A stretch of 64,000 nucleotides of DNA from Azoamicus sp964498335 (GTDB lineage: Bacteria; Pseudomonadota; Gammaproteobacteria; UBA6186; Azoamicaceae), in the NCBI GenBank assembly GCA_964498335.1, contig CAZCGL010000001.1, positions 1 through 64,000 on the forward strand, in the 5' to 3' direction. The notes under the pieces were generated by a model. It worked only from the letters and a program-made list of their open reading frames with translations, was not told the DNA's origin and made no database searches. Shown here in pieces: positions 29,632 through 38,126 of this stretch. Every line of letters begins with the position of its first letter. Position 1 is the first letter of the stretch. Position numbers and translations under genes: made by a program.

Positions 29632-29658
29632 ACAAAAAATATAAAAAATATAAAAAAT
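29632..29658 (+). repeat. Three tandem 9-bp units upstream of sohB
   Basis: Three successive copies of A(C/T)AAAAAAT lie in the mlaA-sohB spacer. A TATAAT box follows at 29663-29668, about 20 bp before the sohB start, and no matching -35 box is visible. Probably slippage in A+T-rich DNA. Confidence 0.5.
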
Positions 29659-29688
29659 AAGTTATAATAAAATAAAAATAAGGAAAAA

Positions 29689-30624
29689 ATGGAAAATATA
29701 ATAACAATTTATTTTATTTTTTTATTAAAACTCTTAACATTTATATTATTTATATTATTTATATTAATGTTAATATCATCTTTAATTATTAAAAAACATA
29801 ATTCATTAATTAATATAAATAATATAAATGATAAATATTATGTATTAACAAAAAATTTCATCAAAAAAACAATAAAAAAATCAGAAATAAAAGATGTTGT
29901 AAAAAAAATAGAAAAATCACTGAAAGAAACAAAAAAAAATAAAAAAAATTTAGTTATAATAAATTTTAACGGTGATATAACAGCTAGTGAAATAAACAAC
30001 TTAAAAGATGTAATATCTTTAATTATACTAAACAAAGAATACATTAACGAAGTAATATTAAAACTAACAAGCAATGGCGGAATTGTAACAAACTACGGGT
30101 TAGCGGCAACTCAATTAAAAAGATTAAAAAATGAAAATATTTATTTAACAATATCAATAGATAATATAGCGGCGAGTGGAGGTTATATGATGGCATGCGT
30201 GGCAAGCAAAATTATAGCTTCGCCATTTTCAATAATAGGATCGATAGGAGTATTAGGTATAATACCAAACATAAATAAATTGTTAAGTAAAAATAATATA
30301 GAAATAGAATACCACACATCAGGTAAATATAAAAAGACTTTAAGTATAATAGGTGAAAACACAGAATTAGGAAGAAAAAAATTCATAGAATCATTAGAAA
30401 ATACACATAATTTATTCAAAATTTTTATTAAAGAACATAGAGAAAAGATTGACATAGATAATATATCTACAGGCGAATATTGGTACGGCATAGACGCTTT
30501 AAAACTAAATTTAATAGATGAAATAAAAACTAGTGATGAATACATTTTAAGTAAAATCAATGATACAAATATATATGAAATAACATTAAATGATAAAAAA
30601 AATATTAAAAATATTTTTTTTTAA
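29689..30624 (+). CDS. sohB: SohB/SppA-family inner membrane serine peptidase
   Basis: S49 peptidase that degrades membrane peptides, including signal peptide remnants. An N-terminal membrane helix covers residues 8-33. The catalytic Ser lies in NIAASGGYMMA and the Lys in the downstream IIGSIGVLG/GKYKKTL region, as in single-domain SohB. It has 311 residues (E. coli SohB 349). AAGGA precedes the ATG, with a TATAAT box at 29663. Divergent from mlaA. Confidence 0.92.
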   Translation: MENIITIYFIFLLKLLTFILFILFILMLISSLIIKKHNSLININNINDKYYVLTKNFIKKTIKKSEIKDVVKKIEKSLKETKKNKKNLVIINFNGDITASEINNLKDVISLIILNKEYINEVILKLTSNGGIVTNYGLAATQLKRLKNENIYLTISIDNIAASGGYMMACVASKIIASPFSIIGSIGVLGIIPNINKLLSKNNIEIEYHTSGKYKKTLSIIGENTELGRKKFIESLENTHNLFKIFIKEHREKIDIDNISTGEYWYGIDALKLNLIDEIKTSDEYILSKINDTNIYEITLNDKKNIKNIFF

Positions 30625-30638
30625 AAAATAAATTAAAA

Positions 30639-31208
30639 ATGGCTAAACTATATTTTCTAACTTCCACCATGAATGCTGGAAAAACTACTCAATTATTGCA
30701 ATTTAACTACAATTGTATTAAAAGAAATATAAATTCAATAATTCTAACTGCAATAATAAAAAATAAAAAAATATGTATAAAATCTAGATTAGGATTAAAA
30801 AGTTTAGCTATACCTATTAAAAAACACATTAATATATATAAATATATTAAAAAATACACTCATATCTTAAATTATATATTTATAGACGAAGCTCAATTTC
30901 TTACAAAAAAACAAGTATTTGAATTGTTAGCTATAGTAGATTATTTAAATATAAATATTATAACATACGGGTTAAAAACAGACTTCAAGCTAAAATTATT
31001 TATAGCTAGTAAATATCTAATTTCATTAGCAGATAAAATAATAGATATAGAAAATTTATGCACGTGTGGAAGAAAAGCTATAGCTAATGCAAGAATAAAT
31101 AAATTTGGAAAAAAATTAATACACGGTAAACAAATAAAATTAAACAAAAAAATATATATACCGACATGTAGATACCATTACTTCAATTTTAAATATAAAA
31201 AACAGTGA
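30639..31208 (+). CDS. tdk: Thymidine kinase
   Basis: Phosphorylates thymidine to dTMP. The P-loop is MNAGKTTQLLQ near residues 11-21. The conserved FIDEAQFL motif and a lasso/zinc region with CTCGRKA plus a second cysteine near CRYHYF follow the family pattern. It has 189 residues, the usual length. Retention in a reduced genome suggests thymidine uptake from a host or environment (inference). It lies 14 bp after sohB. Confidence 0.95.
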   Translation: MAKLYFLTSTMNAGKTTQLLQFNYNCIKRNINSIILTAIIKNKKICIKSRLGLKSLAIPIKKHINIYKYIKKYTHILNYIFIDEAQFLTKKQVFELLAIVDYLNINIITYGLKTDFKLKLFIASKYLISLADKIIDIENLCTCGRKAIANARINKFGKKLIHGKQIKLNKKIYIPTCRYHYFNFKYKKQ

Positions 31209-31217
31209 TATATTTAT

Positions 31218-31481
31218 TTAAAAAAATTTAACAAATAATAATTTTTTAATAAAAATTTTATCTCTTAAAACATATTTATTAACCTTTATATCACTTTTAA
31301 TTTTGTAAAATTCTATAGCTTTAACAGGACAGATGTTAAAACACATAAAACATCCTATGCAACCAGAATCTATAATAAGATAAATATTTTTAATATTTTT
31401 AACTATAGAATGCGTTGGGCAACACTTTAAACACATATCACAATAAACGCATAACCTATTTATAAAAAAAATGCTATTCAT
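31218..31481 (-). CDS. 2[4Fe-4S] ferredoxin-like protein
   Basis: An 87-residue protein with two complete four-cysteine clusters: CVYCDMCLKCCP and CIGCFMCFNICPVKA. There is no signal peptide or membrane segment. It overlaps the end of metG by 4 nt. In several gammaproteobacteria the Rnf genes lie beside metG, so this might be a shortened RnfB-type ferredoxin, but a free bacterial ferredoxin is equally possible. The partner is unknown. The C-terminal 30 residues (after PVKAIEF) have no recognised motif. Confidence 0.75.
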   Translation of the reverse strand: MNSIFFINRLCVYCDMCLKCCPTHSIVKNIKNIYLIIDSGCIGCFMCFNICPVKAIEFYKIKSDIKVNKYVLRDKIFIKKLLFVKFF

Positions 31482-33097
31482 ATAGATTTTAAAATATCAT
31501 GAACAGAAATTTTTTTATATACATGTGTATATTTTTTTATATAAACATTAATTAATGGTTTTTGTATCAAATTAAAATCAATATGATCTAAATTTAAAAT
31601 ATATGTAAATCTATCCAATAAATCAGGTAAAATAGGCTTAATATAAAACAGTAAAATAACAAATAAATTTAAAGCAGTTGTACAAACAGAATGAGCTCTA
31701 GTGACAGAATCGTTTTTTTTAATCAAGATCCACGGTTTTTCTCTATCTAAATAAATATTAATGAAATCAGAATATTTCATAATATTATTAATTATTTTAG
31801 AATAATTTCTACACATATACAAACTATTAATATCTTGCCAAAAACTTAAAAATTCTAAAAACATTTTTTCATCTAAAATATTATTTGATAACTTACAATT
31901 AAAATTATCAGATATTAATTTTATACACCTACTACCTATATTAACAAATTTAGAAATTAATTCTGAATTTACTTTTTCTACAAAATCTTCTATTTTAAAA
32001 TCTATATCTAACACAGATTCATTTAATTTAGACGAAAAATAATATCTTATAAAATCAGGTTCATAATAATTTAATAAATCAGATATTTTAAAAAAAGAAC
32101 CTGCTGATTTAGACATTTTCTTACCATTAATAGTTAAAAAACCATGAACAAATATATCAATTGGTGTAATTAAATTACATCCCTTTAAAAAGGCAGGCCA
32201 AAATAATGAATGAAAATAAATAATATCTTTTCCTATAAAATGATATATTTTATATTCTGATTTAAAATCAAAAAAAGATTCGCAATATAAATTATTTTTT
32301 AAAAAATAATTATATATAGATGAAAAATAACCTAAAGGCGCATCTAACCATACATAAAAAAATTTTTCATAATTACTAGGTAACTTAAATCCAAAATATG
32401 GTAAATCTCTTGATATATTCCAAGAAATTAAATCAGAATTAAACCATTCCAACAACTTATTTGCAACACTTTTTTGCGACAATCTTTCTAACCAATTCAA
32501 TAAAAAAAATCTAAATTTTTCTAAATTAAAAAAATAATTATTAGAAAGAACTTTACTAGGCTTACATCCACTTAAAATAGAAATAGGATCAATTAAATCT
32601 ATAGCATCATATCTAAAACTACATTTTTCACAAACATCACCGTATTGATCAGCAGATAAACATTTTGGACATGTACCTTTAATATACCTATCTGGTAAAA
32701 AAAATTTATTTTTCTCATCATATAACTGAAGAACAACTTTTTCAAAAATAAAATCATTAAGTTTTAAAAAATAAAAAGTTCTTCTAGAAAAAAACTCATT
32801 TTCGTAAGAATGTGTATAATAAAAGCAATCTAAATTAATTTTAACTTTTAATATATCTTTTATATGCGACAATCTATAAAAATTTAATAAAAAACAAATA
32901 GATTTTTTTTCATCCATAGCTTTAAGCATAATAGGTGTACCATGACAATCATCTCCAGAAACATATATACAAAAATTATTAATAAGCTTATTATATCTAT
33001 AAAATACATCTGTTTGTATAAATTCCATAATATGCCCCATATGTAAATCACCATTAGCATATGGTAAAGCAGAAGTCAAAAAAATTTTTTCACTCAT
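31478..33097 (-). CDS. metG: Methionyl-tRNA synthetase (short form)
   Basis: Class I synthetase for Met and initiator tRNA. The HIGH motif appears as GDLHMGHIME, KMSKS as NGKKMSKSAGSF, and the knuckle has zinc-binding CPKC and CEKC pairs. It has 539 residues, lacking the C-terminal dimerisation domain of the 677-residue E. coli enzyme, so it is probably monomeric. The ferredoxin-like gene starts inside its end. Confidence 0.97.
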   Translation of the reverse strand: MSEKIFLTSALPYANGDLHMGHIMEFIQTDVFYRYNKLINNFCIYVSGDDCHGTPIMLKAMDEKKSICFLLNFYRLSHIKDILKVKINLDCFYYTHSYENEFFSRRTFYFLKLNDFIFEKVVLQLYDEKNKFFLPDRYIKGTCPKCLSADQYGDVCEKCSFRYDAIDLIDPISILSGCKPSKVLSNNYFFNLEKFRFFLLNWLERLSQKSVANKLLEWFNSDLISWNISRDLPYFGFKLPSNYEKFFYVWLDAPLGYFSSIYNYFLKNNLYCESFFDFKSEYKIYHFIGKDIIYFHSLFWPAFLKGCNLITPIDIFVHGFLTINGKKMSKSAGSFFKISDLLNYYEPDFIRYYFSSKLNESVLDIDFKIEDFVEKVNSELISKFVNIGSRCIKLISDNFNCKLSNNILDEKMFLEFLSFWQDINSLYMCRNYSKIINNIMKYSDFINIYLDREKPWILIKKNDSVTRAHSVCTTALNLFVILLFYIKPILPDLLDRFTYILNLDHIDFNLIQKPLINVYIKKYTHVYKKISVHDILKSI

Positions 33098-33200
33098 AAA
33101 AAAAAAAACAATAATACTTTAAATTAATATATAATAAATACAAAAAATAAAGCAATTAATATTTTATTTTTTTTTTATTTTTTAAAAGAGGTATATATTT

Positions 33201-33509
33201 ATGTCAGAAATTATAGAAACAATAGAAAATCAAATAAAAAATAACACAACAATTATATATATAAAAGGAACTCCTAATAATCCAATGTGTGGTTTTTCCG
33301 CTCAAGCCATTCACATATTAAATGAATTAAAAATAAATTATGCTTATGTTGATGTGCTGGCAAATCCAGAAATTAGACAAAACTTACCACAATATTCAAA
33401 TTGGCCAACATTTCCTCAACTTTTTCATAAAGGAAAATTAATAGGTGGAGCTGATATATTAACTGAATTAAATAAAAACAACAAACTTTCTTCAATTTTA
33501 AACAAATAA
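33201..33509 (+). CDS. grxD: Monothiol glutaredoxin (Grx4/GrxD type)
   Basis: CGFS-type glutaredoxin that holds and transfers [2Fe-2S] clusters. The active site is PNNPMCGFSAQA, and the glutathione-binding WPTFPQLF and GGADIL motifs are present. It has 102 residues, the usual single-domain size. An AAGAGGT ribosome-binding sequence precedes the ATG. It likely serves Fe-S supply for SdhB, NosR and the ferredoxin-like protein. Confidence 0.96.
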   Translation: MSEIIETIENQIKNNTTIIYIKGTPNNPMCGFSAQAIHILNELKINYAYVDVLANPEIRQNLPQYSNWPTFPQLFHKGKLIGGADILTELNKNNKLSSILNK

Positions 33510-33512
33510 TTA

Positions 33513-33539
33513 TTGACAAAAAAAAATTACAAATATAAT
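33513..33539 (+). promoter_or_regulatory. Promoter of the tRNA-Val/tRNA-Asp cluster
   Basis: A perfect TTGACA (33513-33518) and perfect TATAAT (33534-33539) are separated by 15 bp. The -10 box ends 8 bp before the first base of tRNA-Val(UAC), so transcription would begin almost at the mature tRNA end. This is the most convincing promoter in the window, although the spacer is shorter than the usual 17 bp. Confidence 0.75.
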
Positions 33540-33547
33540 TTATATAT

Positions 33548-33620
33548 GGGTGCTTAGCTCAGCTGGTAGAGCGCCGCCTTTACACGGCGAGGGTCGTGGG
33601 TTCAAGTCCCTCAGTACCCA
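33548..33620 (+). tRNA. tRNA-Val (anticodon UAC)
   Basis: A 73-nt cloverleaf with acceptor GGGTGCT/AGTACCC, anticodon loop TTTACAC (anticodon TAC) and discriminator A. Two stem defects are visible: C27-A43 at the top of the anticodon stem, and a T-T mismatch in the T stem (GTGGG/CCCTC). Both suggest weakening selection on tRNA structure or compensation by modification. It is 14 bp upstream of tRNA-Asp. Confidence 0.95.
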
Positions 33621-33634
33621 TAGATAAATAAAAT

Positions 33635-33708
33635 GGAGCGGTAGTTCAGCTGGTTAGAACATCGGCCTGTCACGCCGAAGATCACGGGTTCAAATCCCGT
33701 CCGCTTCG
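33635..33708 (+). tRNA. tRNA-Asp (anticodon GUC)
   Basis: A 74-nt cloverleaf with acceptor GGAGCGG/CCGCTTC, anticodon arm TCGGC-CTGTCAC-GCCGA (anticodon GTC), T-arm ACGGG-TTCAAAT-CCCGT and discriminator G, the identity base of tRNA-Asp. It shares the promoter of tRNA-Val and is 14 bp before the ppiD-like gene. Confidence 0.97.
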
Positions 33709-33722
33709 AAAAAAAACATAAG

Positions 33723-34811
33723 ATGAATAAAAAAAAACTTACAACTTGGATAATAATAATACTTATATCATTAGCATTAGTATTTACAACAATACTTAAT
33801 CCTTCATCAAAAAAAGAAAATAATTTTAAAAATATAGATTCATTTATACTTACACAAAATGAAATAGATAATATAATTATAAAAGTAAAAAACATTTATC
33901 CTAAAACAAAAAATATAAAAAACATAGATACAATATTAGAAAAAAAACTAATAGAACATTTAAAATTAAATATCAAAACAAAAAAATTAGGATTTAAATC
34001 TGGTGAAAAAGATATTGTTTTTTTCATTAAAAATGCCAAAGTTTTTAAAAAAAATAATTTATTTTCTAAAGAAAACTATATAAAATATATAGAAAAACAA
34101 AAAATAACAGAGCATATAATACAACAAAATATAAAAAAACTATCAGATAATACGAAATTAAATAAAATAATAAAAAACTATTTCAAAATTAAAAATATTA
34201 TTAAAAATAATAATAACATAGAAAGAATAAAATATAAAAAAATATCAAAAGACACTATAATAAAAAAACTAAAAATCAAAAAAGATTTTATTGATTTTGA
34301 AAAAAATGTAGCTAAAAATTATAAAATTCCCAAAATATATAAGATAAACTATTTAAATAGTAAAAAAAATTATAATAAAAAACTGTTTATATCAAATAAA
34401 GATGTAAATAAAAGTGTTTTAAAAAAAATACAACATACCTACTCACTTAAAAAAATAAAACAAGATATTAAAAAAGATATATATAAAAAAGATGTAATTA
34501 ATAAATATAAATACATGAAATCAAAAAAAATAATTAAAAAATACATAAAAAATATAAATTATCAAAAAAAATACATAAAAGAAAAAATAATATTTATATC
34601 ACCTAAATGTAATAAAAATTATTCTATAACCAATCTTACAAATAATGATATAATAAAAAATAACAATGGTTATTTAATAAAAATAAACACACAAAATAAT
34701 AATATAAAAATTAAAAAAAAAATAATAAAAACTAAAATTAAATTTATAATAAAAGCCAAAATAATTAACTTAAAAAAAATAATACTTAATAAAAATCAAA
34801 CATATCTGTAG
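33723..34811 (+). CDS. PpiD/SurA-like periplasmic chaperone, N-terminal part only
   Basis: Residues 8-25 form one membrane anchor, as in PpiD. Residues about 60-135 (ILEKKLIEHLKLNIKTKKLG and on) resemble the SurA_N/PpiD chaperone segment LIDQ-x-LLDQYAKKLGL. The PPIase (parvulin) domain of the 620-residue E. coli PpiD is not recognisable in the remaining 230 residues, which are mostly Lys, Ile and Asn. The tRNA-Val/tRNA-Asp neighbourhood suits ppiD. The name is inferred, and an unknown coiled-coil membrane protein is the alternative. It ends inside the 3' end of convergent sdhE. Confidence 0.55.
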   Translation: MNKKKLTTWIIIILISLALVFTTILNPSSKKENNFKNIDSFILTQNEIDNIIIKVKNIYPKTKNIKNIDTILEKKLIEHLKLNIKTKKLGFKSGEKDIVFFIKNAKVFKKNNLFSKENYIKYIEKQKITEHIIQQNIKKLSDNTKLNKIIKNYFKIKNIIKNNNNIERIKYKKISKDTIIKKLKIKKDFIDFEKNVAKNYKIPKIYKINYLNSKKNYNKKLFISNKDVNKSVLKKIQHTYSLKKIKQDIKKDIYKKDVINKYKYMKSKKIIKKYIKNINYQKKYIKEKIIFISPKCNKNYSITNLTNNDIIKNNNGYLIKINTQNNNIKIKKKIIKTKIKFIIKAKIINLKKIILNKNQTYL

Positions 34812-35052
34812 TATTAATTATTTCATTAATTATTTTTAAAAATTTAATATTATTATACTGTTTTTTTATTATCCATATATATAAATTATTATCTGACTCA
34901 AATAAAATATTATAAAAATCATTTTTTAAATCAAGATCTAAATCATAATATCTTTTGTATAAAAAATTCAATAATACTAAATCTAATTCTAACATTCCCC
35001 TTCTACAATTCAAAAAAAATAACGAAAACTCTTTTTTATCAAAAATAATCAT
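34786..35052 (-). CDS. sdhE: Succinate dehydrogenase flavinylation factor SdhE (YgfY/SDHAF2)
   Basis: Assists covalent attachment of FAD to SdhA. The diagnostic motif is CRRGMLELDLVL (family C/RRGM-x-ELD-x-x-L), followed by FLYKRYYDLDLDLKNDFYNIL and a late NLYIWI block matching LFNW-like. It has 88 residues, exactly the family size. It lies 5 bp after lysS and far from sdhCDAB. It is functionally tied to SdhA at 5535-7298. Confidence 0.9.
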   Translation of the reverse strand: MIIFDKKEFSLFFLNCRRGMLELDLVLLNFLYKRYYDLDLDLKNDFYNILFESDNNLYIWIIKKQYNNIKFLKIINEIINTTDMFDFY

Positions 35053-35057
35053 ATAAC

Positions 35058-36494
35058 TTACTTATGTTTCATTAAAGGAAAAAATAAAATTTCTTTAATA
35101 GAATAAGAATCTGTAAATAACATAACCACTCTATCTATACCTATACCTTCTCCAGCTGTAGGCGGTAATCCATACATCAAAGAATTAATATAATCTGAAT
35201 CATATTTTAATTTCACGTCATCATTTTTATCAAGCTGATTCAAAAATCTTTTAGATTGATCATTAGGATCATTCAATTCAGAAAAACCGTTAGCAATCTC
35301 TTTTCCACATATATATAACTCAAACCGTTCCACTAAAGATGAATCATCATCTTTTAATCTTGATAATGGAGATATAGACACTGGGTAATACAAAACGAAT
35401 GTAGGTAATTTTAATTTTTTTTCAACAAAAATATCAAATAATTTAATATGAAAATCGCTAATAGTATAGTTTTCTTCAAACTCTATTTTTTTTTCTATAA
35501 AAAAATAACGCAAAAAATCAACATTATTTAAATTAGTTATATTAATTTCTGAATAATGAGAGATAGATTCAAAAAAACTAATCTGATTAAATGTTTTCCT
35601 AAAATCTATTAATATATTATCGTATTTAATAATATATCCACCTGTTAAAAAAAAAGCTAAATATCTAAATAATTTTTGAGTCAAAAAAATCAAATCTTTA
35701 TAATTAGAATATGCTTGATAAAACTCTATCATTGTAAATTCAGGATTATGTTTAATAGAAATTCCCTCATTTCTAAAACTTTTGCCTATCTCAAAAATTT
35801 TTTCAAAACCGCCTACTATCAATCTTTTTAAATATAATTCAGGTGATACTCTCAAATATAATTTAGATCCTAAATAGTTATGATAAGTCTCAAATGGCTT
35901 AGCATCAGCACCACCTATAATATTTTGCATAACAGGCGTTTCAACTTCTAAATAACCACGTTTATTAAAAAATTTTCGTATTAAATATAAGATCTTTGAT
36001 CTAATAATAAATTTATGTTTAGATTTATCATTAACTATTAAGTCTAAATATCTATATCTATAACATAATTCTTTATCAATTAAGCCTTCCATTTTATCAG
36101 GAAATGTTTTGAAATTTTTAGCTAAAATAGTTAAATCAAAAACTTTAATAGATATTTCGCCACTATTAGTTTTAAATAAATTACCACAAACATATATTAA
36201 ATCACCTATTTTAATATCAGACACAATCATATCATAACTTATTAATAGATTTAACGAGCTTAAGTACAACTGAATACTTCCAGAAAAATCTTTTAAATTT
36301 AAAAAAGTAGCCTTTCCCATGATTCTTTTTCTAAAAATTCTACCACAAATATAAAATTTTTTATTATTCAAAAAATCTTTATCTAACTCTTTTTTATAAA
36401 ATATGACAAACAAATTACTTATACTAATTCTGTTTTTTATTTTATTTGGATATACACAGTTAAAATTGTTTTCATTTGAATTATTATTTTCCAT
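35058..36494 (-). CDS. lysS: Lysyl-tRNA synthetase (class II)
   Basis: An N-terminal OB-fold anticodon domain (residues 45-140) precedes the class II core. Motif 2 appears as GKSFRNEGISIKHNPEFTMIE-type block (about residues 242-262), and motif 3 as GEGIGIDRVVML near the end. It has 478 residues (E. coli 505). It is paired with prfB directly upstream, a common bacterial arrangement. Confidence 0.97.
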   Translation of the reverse strand: MENNNSNENNFNCVYPNKIKNRISISNLFVIFYKKELDKDFLNNKKFYICGRIFRKRIMGKATFLNLKDFSGSIQLYLSSLNLLISYDMIVSDIKIGDLIYVCGNLFKTNSGEISIKVFDLTILAKNFKTFPDKMEGLIDKELCYRYRYLDLIVNDKSKHKFIIRSKILYLIRKFFNKRGYLEVETPVMQNIIGGADAKPFETYHNYLGSKLYLRVSPELYLKRLIVGGFEKIFEIGKSFRNEGISIKHNPEFTMIEFYQAYSNYKDLIFLTQKLFRYLAFFLTGGYIIKYDNILIDFRKTFNQISFFESISHYSEINITNLNNVDFLRYFFIEKKIEFEENYTISDFHIKLFDIFVEKKLKLPTFVLYYPVSISPLSRLKDDDSSLVERFELYICGKEIANGFSELNDPNDQSKRFLNQLDKNDDVKLKYDSDYINSLMYGLPPTAGEGIGIDRVVMLFTDSYSIKEILFFPLMKHK

Positions 36495-36501
36495 GATAAT
36501 A

Positions 36502-37597
36502 CTATTTAAAATAAAATAATGAGTATATAAATGGATCTAAATATCCATTCAAAACTAAATTAATATTATAAAATTCAAATCCAGTTCTTAAATCTTTAAT
36601 AATACATTTATCAAAAAAATAAGATCGTATTTGATTTCCCCATGATATAGATAACTTACTTTTATCAGACAAGTCCTTGTTTTTTTTTTCTTCTAAAAAA
36701 TAATATTCTTTAATTTTAGATCGTAGTTGTTTCATAGCTTGAGTTCTGTTTTGATGTTGAGACCTTTCTGATTGACATTGTACAACAAGTTTAGTAGGAA
36801 AATGTGTTATTCTAACTGCAGAATCTGTTGTATTAACATGTTGCCCTCCAGCGCCTCCAGCTCTAAATGTTTCTATTTTTATATCACAATCTAAAATTTT
36901 AATACTAGTATCAACGTCTAAAACAGGATAAACAAAAACAGACGCAAACGAAGTATGTCGTTTATTACTTGAATCAAATGGTGATTTTCTAACTAATCTA
37001 TGAATTCCAGTTTCACATTTTAAAAAACCAAAAGCGTATTTTCCAACTACCTTTATAGAAACACTTTTTATACCAGCTACATCTCCGTAAGTTATAGAGT
37101 TTATAATATAAAAAAATCCACTTTTATTAAGCCAAGATGTATACATTTTAAATAAAATAGATACCCAGTCTTGCGCATCAACTCCGCCAGAACCAGCATT
37201 AATCTCAAAAAAAACATCCATACAATCTTTTTTAGATTTAAAAACAATATCTTTTTCAAAATTTAAAAAATCTAATTCCATTTTTTTAAAATCAATAAAT
37301 AACTTATTCAACAGTTCAATATCATCATCAATCTTTAATAAATTATATAAATCAATAAGATCTTTGATCTCAGTAACAAAATAATTACATTTATTCACTA
37401 TTTTTAATAAAGATGATCTTTCAATTATTTTTTCATCATACTCTGAAAAATTATTACATACATAATTTTCATTATCAAGTAAAAAATTAATTTCATTTAT
37501 ACGAATCAATAATTTATCATAATCAAAGATACACCATTAATTTCTTCAACCGACCTTCTAAAATCAGAATATCATCAATAAAAACATAATTTTGCAT
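36502..37597 (-). CDS. prfB: Peptide chain release factor 2, with programmed +1 frameshift
   Basis: RF2 terminates translation at UGA and UAA. The GGQ catalytic loop is AGGAGGQHVNTTD, and the stop-recognition SPF motif is RKSPFDSSNKRHTSF. The first segment starts at the ATG at 37597 (MQNYVFIDD...) and ends after codon 24 at an in-frame TGA in CTT-TGA. Shifting +1 there gives LDYDKLLIRINE, exactly the family junction (E. coli YL-DYD), and the second frame runs to 36502. The joined protein has 364 residues (E. coli 365). RF2 abundance should thus be autoregulated. It shows UGA is still read as stop. Confidence 0.93.
37523..37537 (-). promoter_or_regulatory. prfB programmed frameshift site
   Basis: On the minus strand the sequence AATGGTGTATCTTTGA places the slippery CUU codon directly before an in-frame UGA. 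A weak Shine-Dalgarno-like GGTG lies a few bases upstream, where E. coli has AGGGGGT. The frame after the shift continues without interruption into the RF2 body. Confidence 0.9.
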
Positions 37598-37610
37598 ATA
37601 ATTATATTAA

Positions 37611-38126
37611 TCAATAAATTAATCTATCTTTCAATAATTTACTACTCTGAGATAATACATTTAAATTTAAATCAGAAAATTTTATTATTTTGCCACCATA
37701 TAAATTTAAAAACTTGACAGCAGATTCATAGTCACTAAATGGAACGTATGTCAACCCCATAGCACCATCTTTAATACTATCTATAACATAAATAGCTTCA
37801 GAAGCTAAAATCCATTTATCAATATAAGACCCCCATTCTATATTAGAAAAATCTTGAACGTAAAAAGCTAAAACTTGTTTTTCTTTAACTTTATCAAAAA
37901 TATCATAAAAACCTTCTCTAACTTCGCAATAAAAAGAACGTTTACCATTTTTCCACAATATTTGAGCTTTTGGACCATTATAATTAACGACAATCATACT
38001 GTCACTAACACAAATCTCATCTTTAGTTAAATTATGTGGTACAATGATATCATTTTTTTTATCTAAAAAAAAATAATAAAATAAAATAAAAAATAGAATT
38101 AAAACAATAAAATAAAAATATCTCAT
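37611..38126 (-). CDS. nosL: NosL, copper delivery protein for nitrous oxide reductase
   Basis: NosL binds Cu(I) and helps build the CuZ cluster of NosZ. The family block reads DEICVSDSMIVVNYNGPKAQ (Cys39, Met44, GPKAQI), followed by GKRSFYC (Cys67) and the closing GLTYVPFSDYESAVKF-like segment. Typical NosL is an outer membrane lipoprotein. This one instead has an N-terminal membrane anchor (residues 4-21) without a lipobox cysteine. It has 171 residues. It overlaps the upstream unknown gene by 4 nt and closes the nos operon, 13 bp before prfB. Confidence 0.88.
   Translation of the reverse strand: MRYFYFIVLILFFILFYYFFLDKKNDIIVPHNLTKDEICVSDSMIVVNYNGPKAQILWKNGKRSFYCEVREGFYDIFDKVKEKQVLAFYVQDFSNIEWGSYIDKWILASEAIYVIDSIKDGAMGLTYVPFSDYESAVKFLNLYGGKIIKFSDLNLNVLSQSSKLLKDRLIY

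Noticed and set aside
33611..33895. Minus-strand frame reading through tRNA-Asp and ppiD antisense
   Set aside because: Its GFEP-like stretch is the familiar artefact of translating a tRNA antisense, and the rest is antisense to a real gene.
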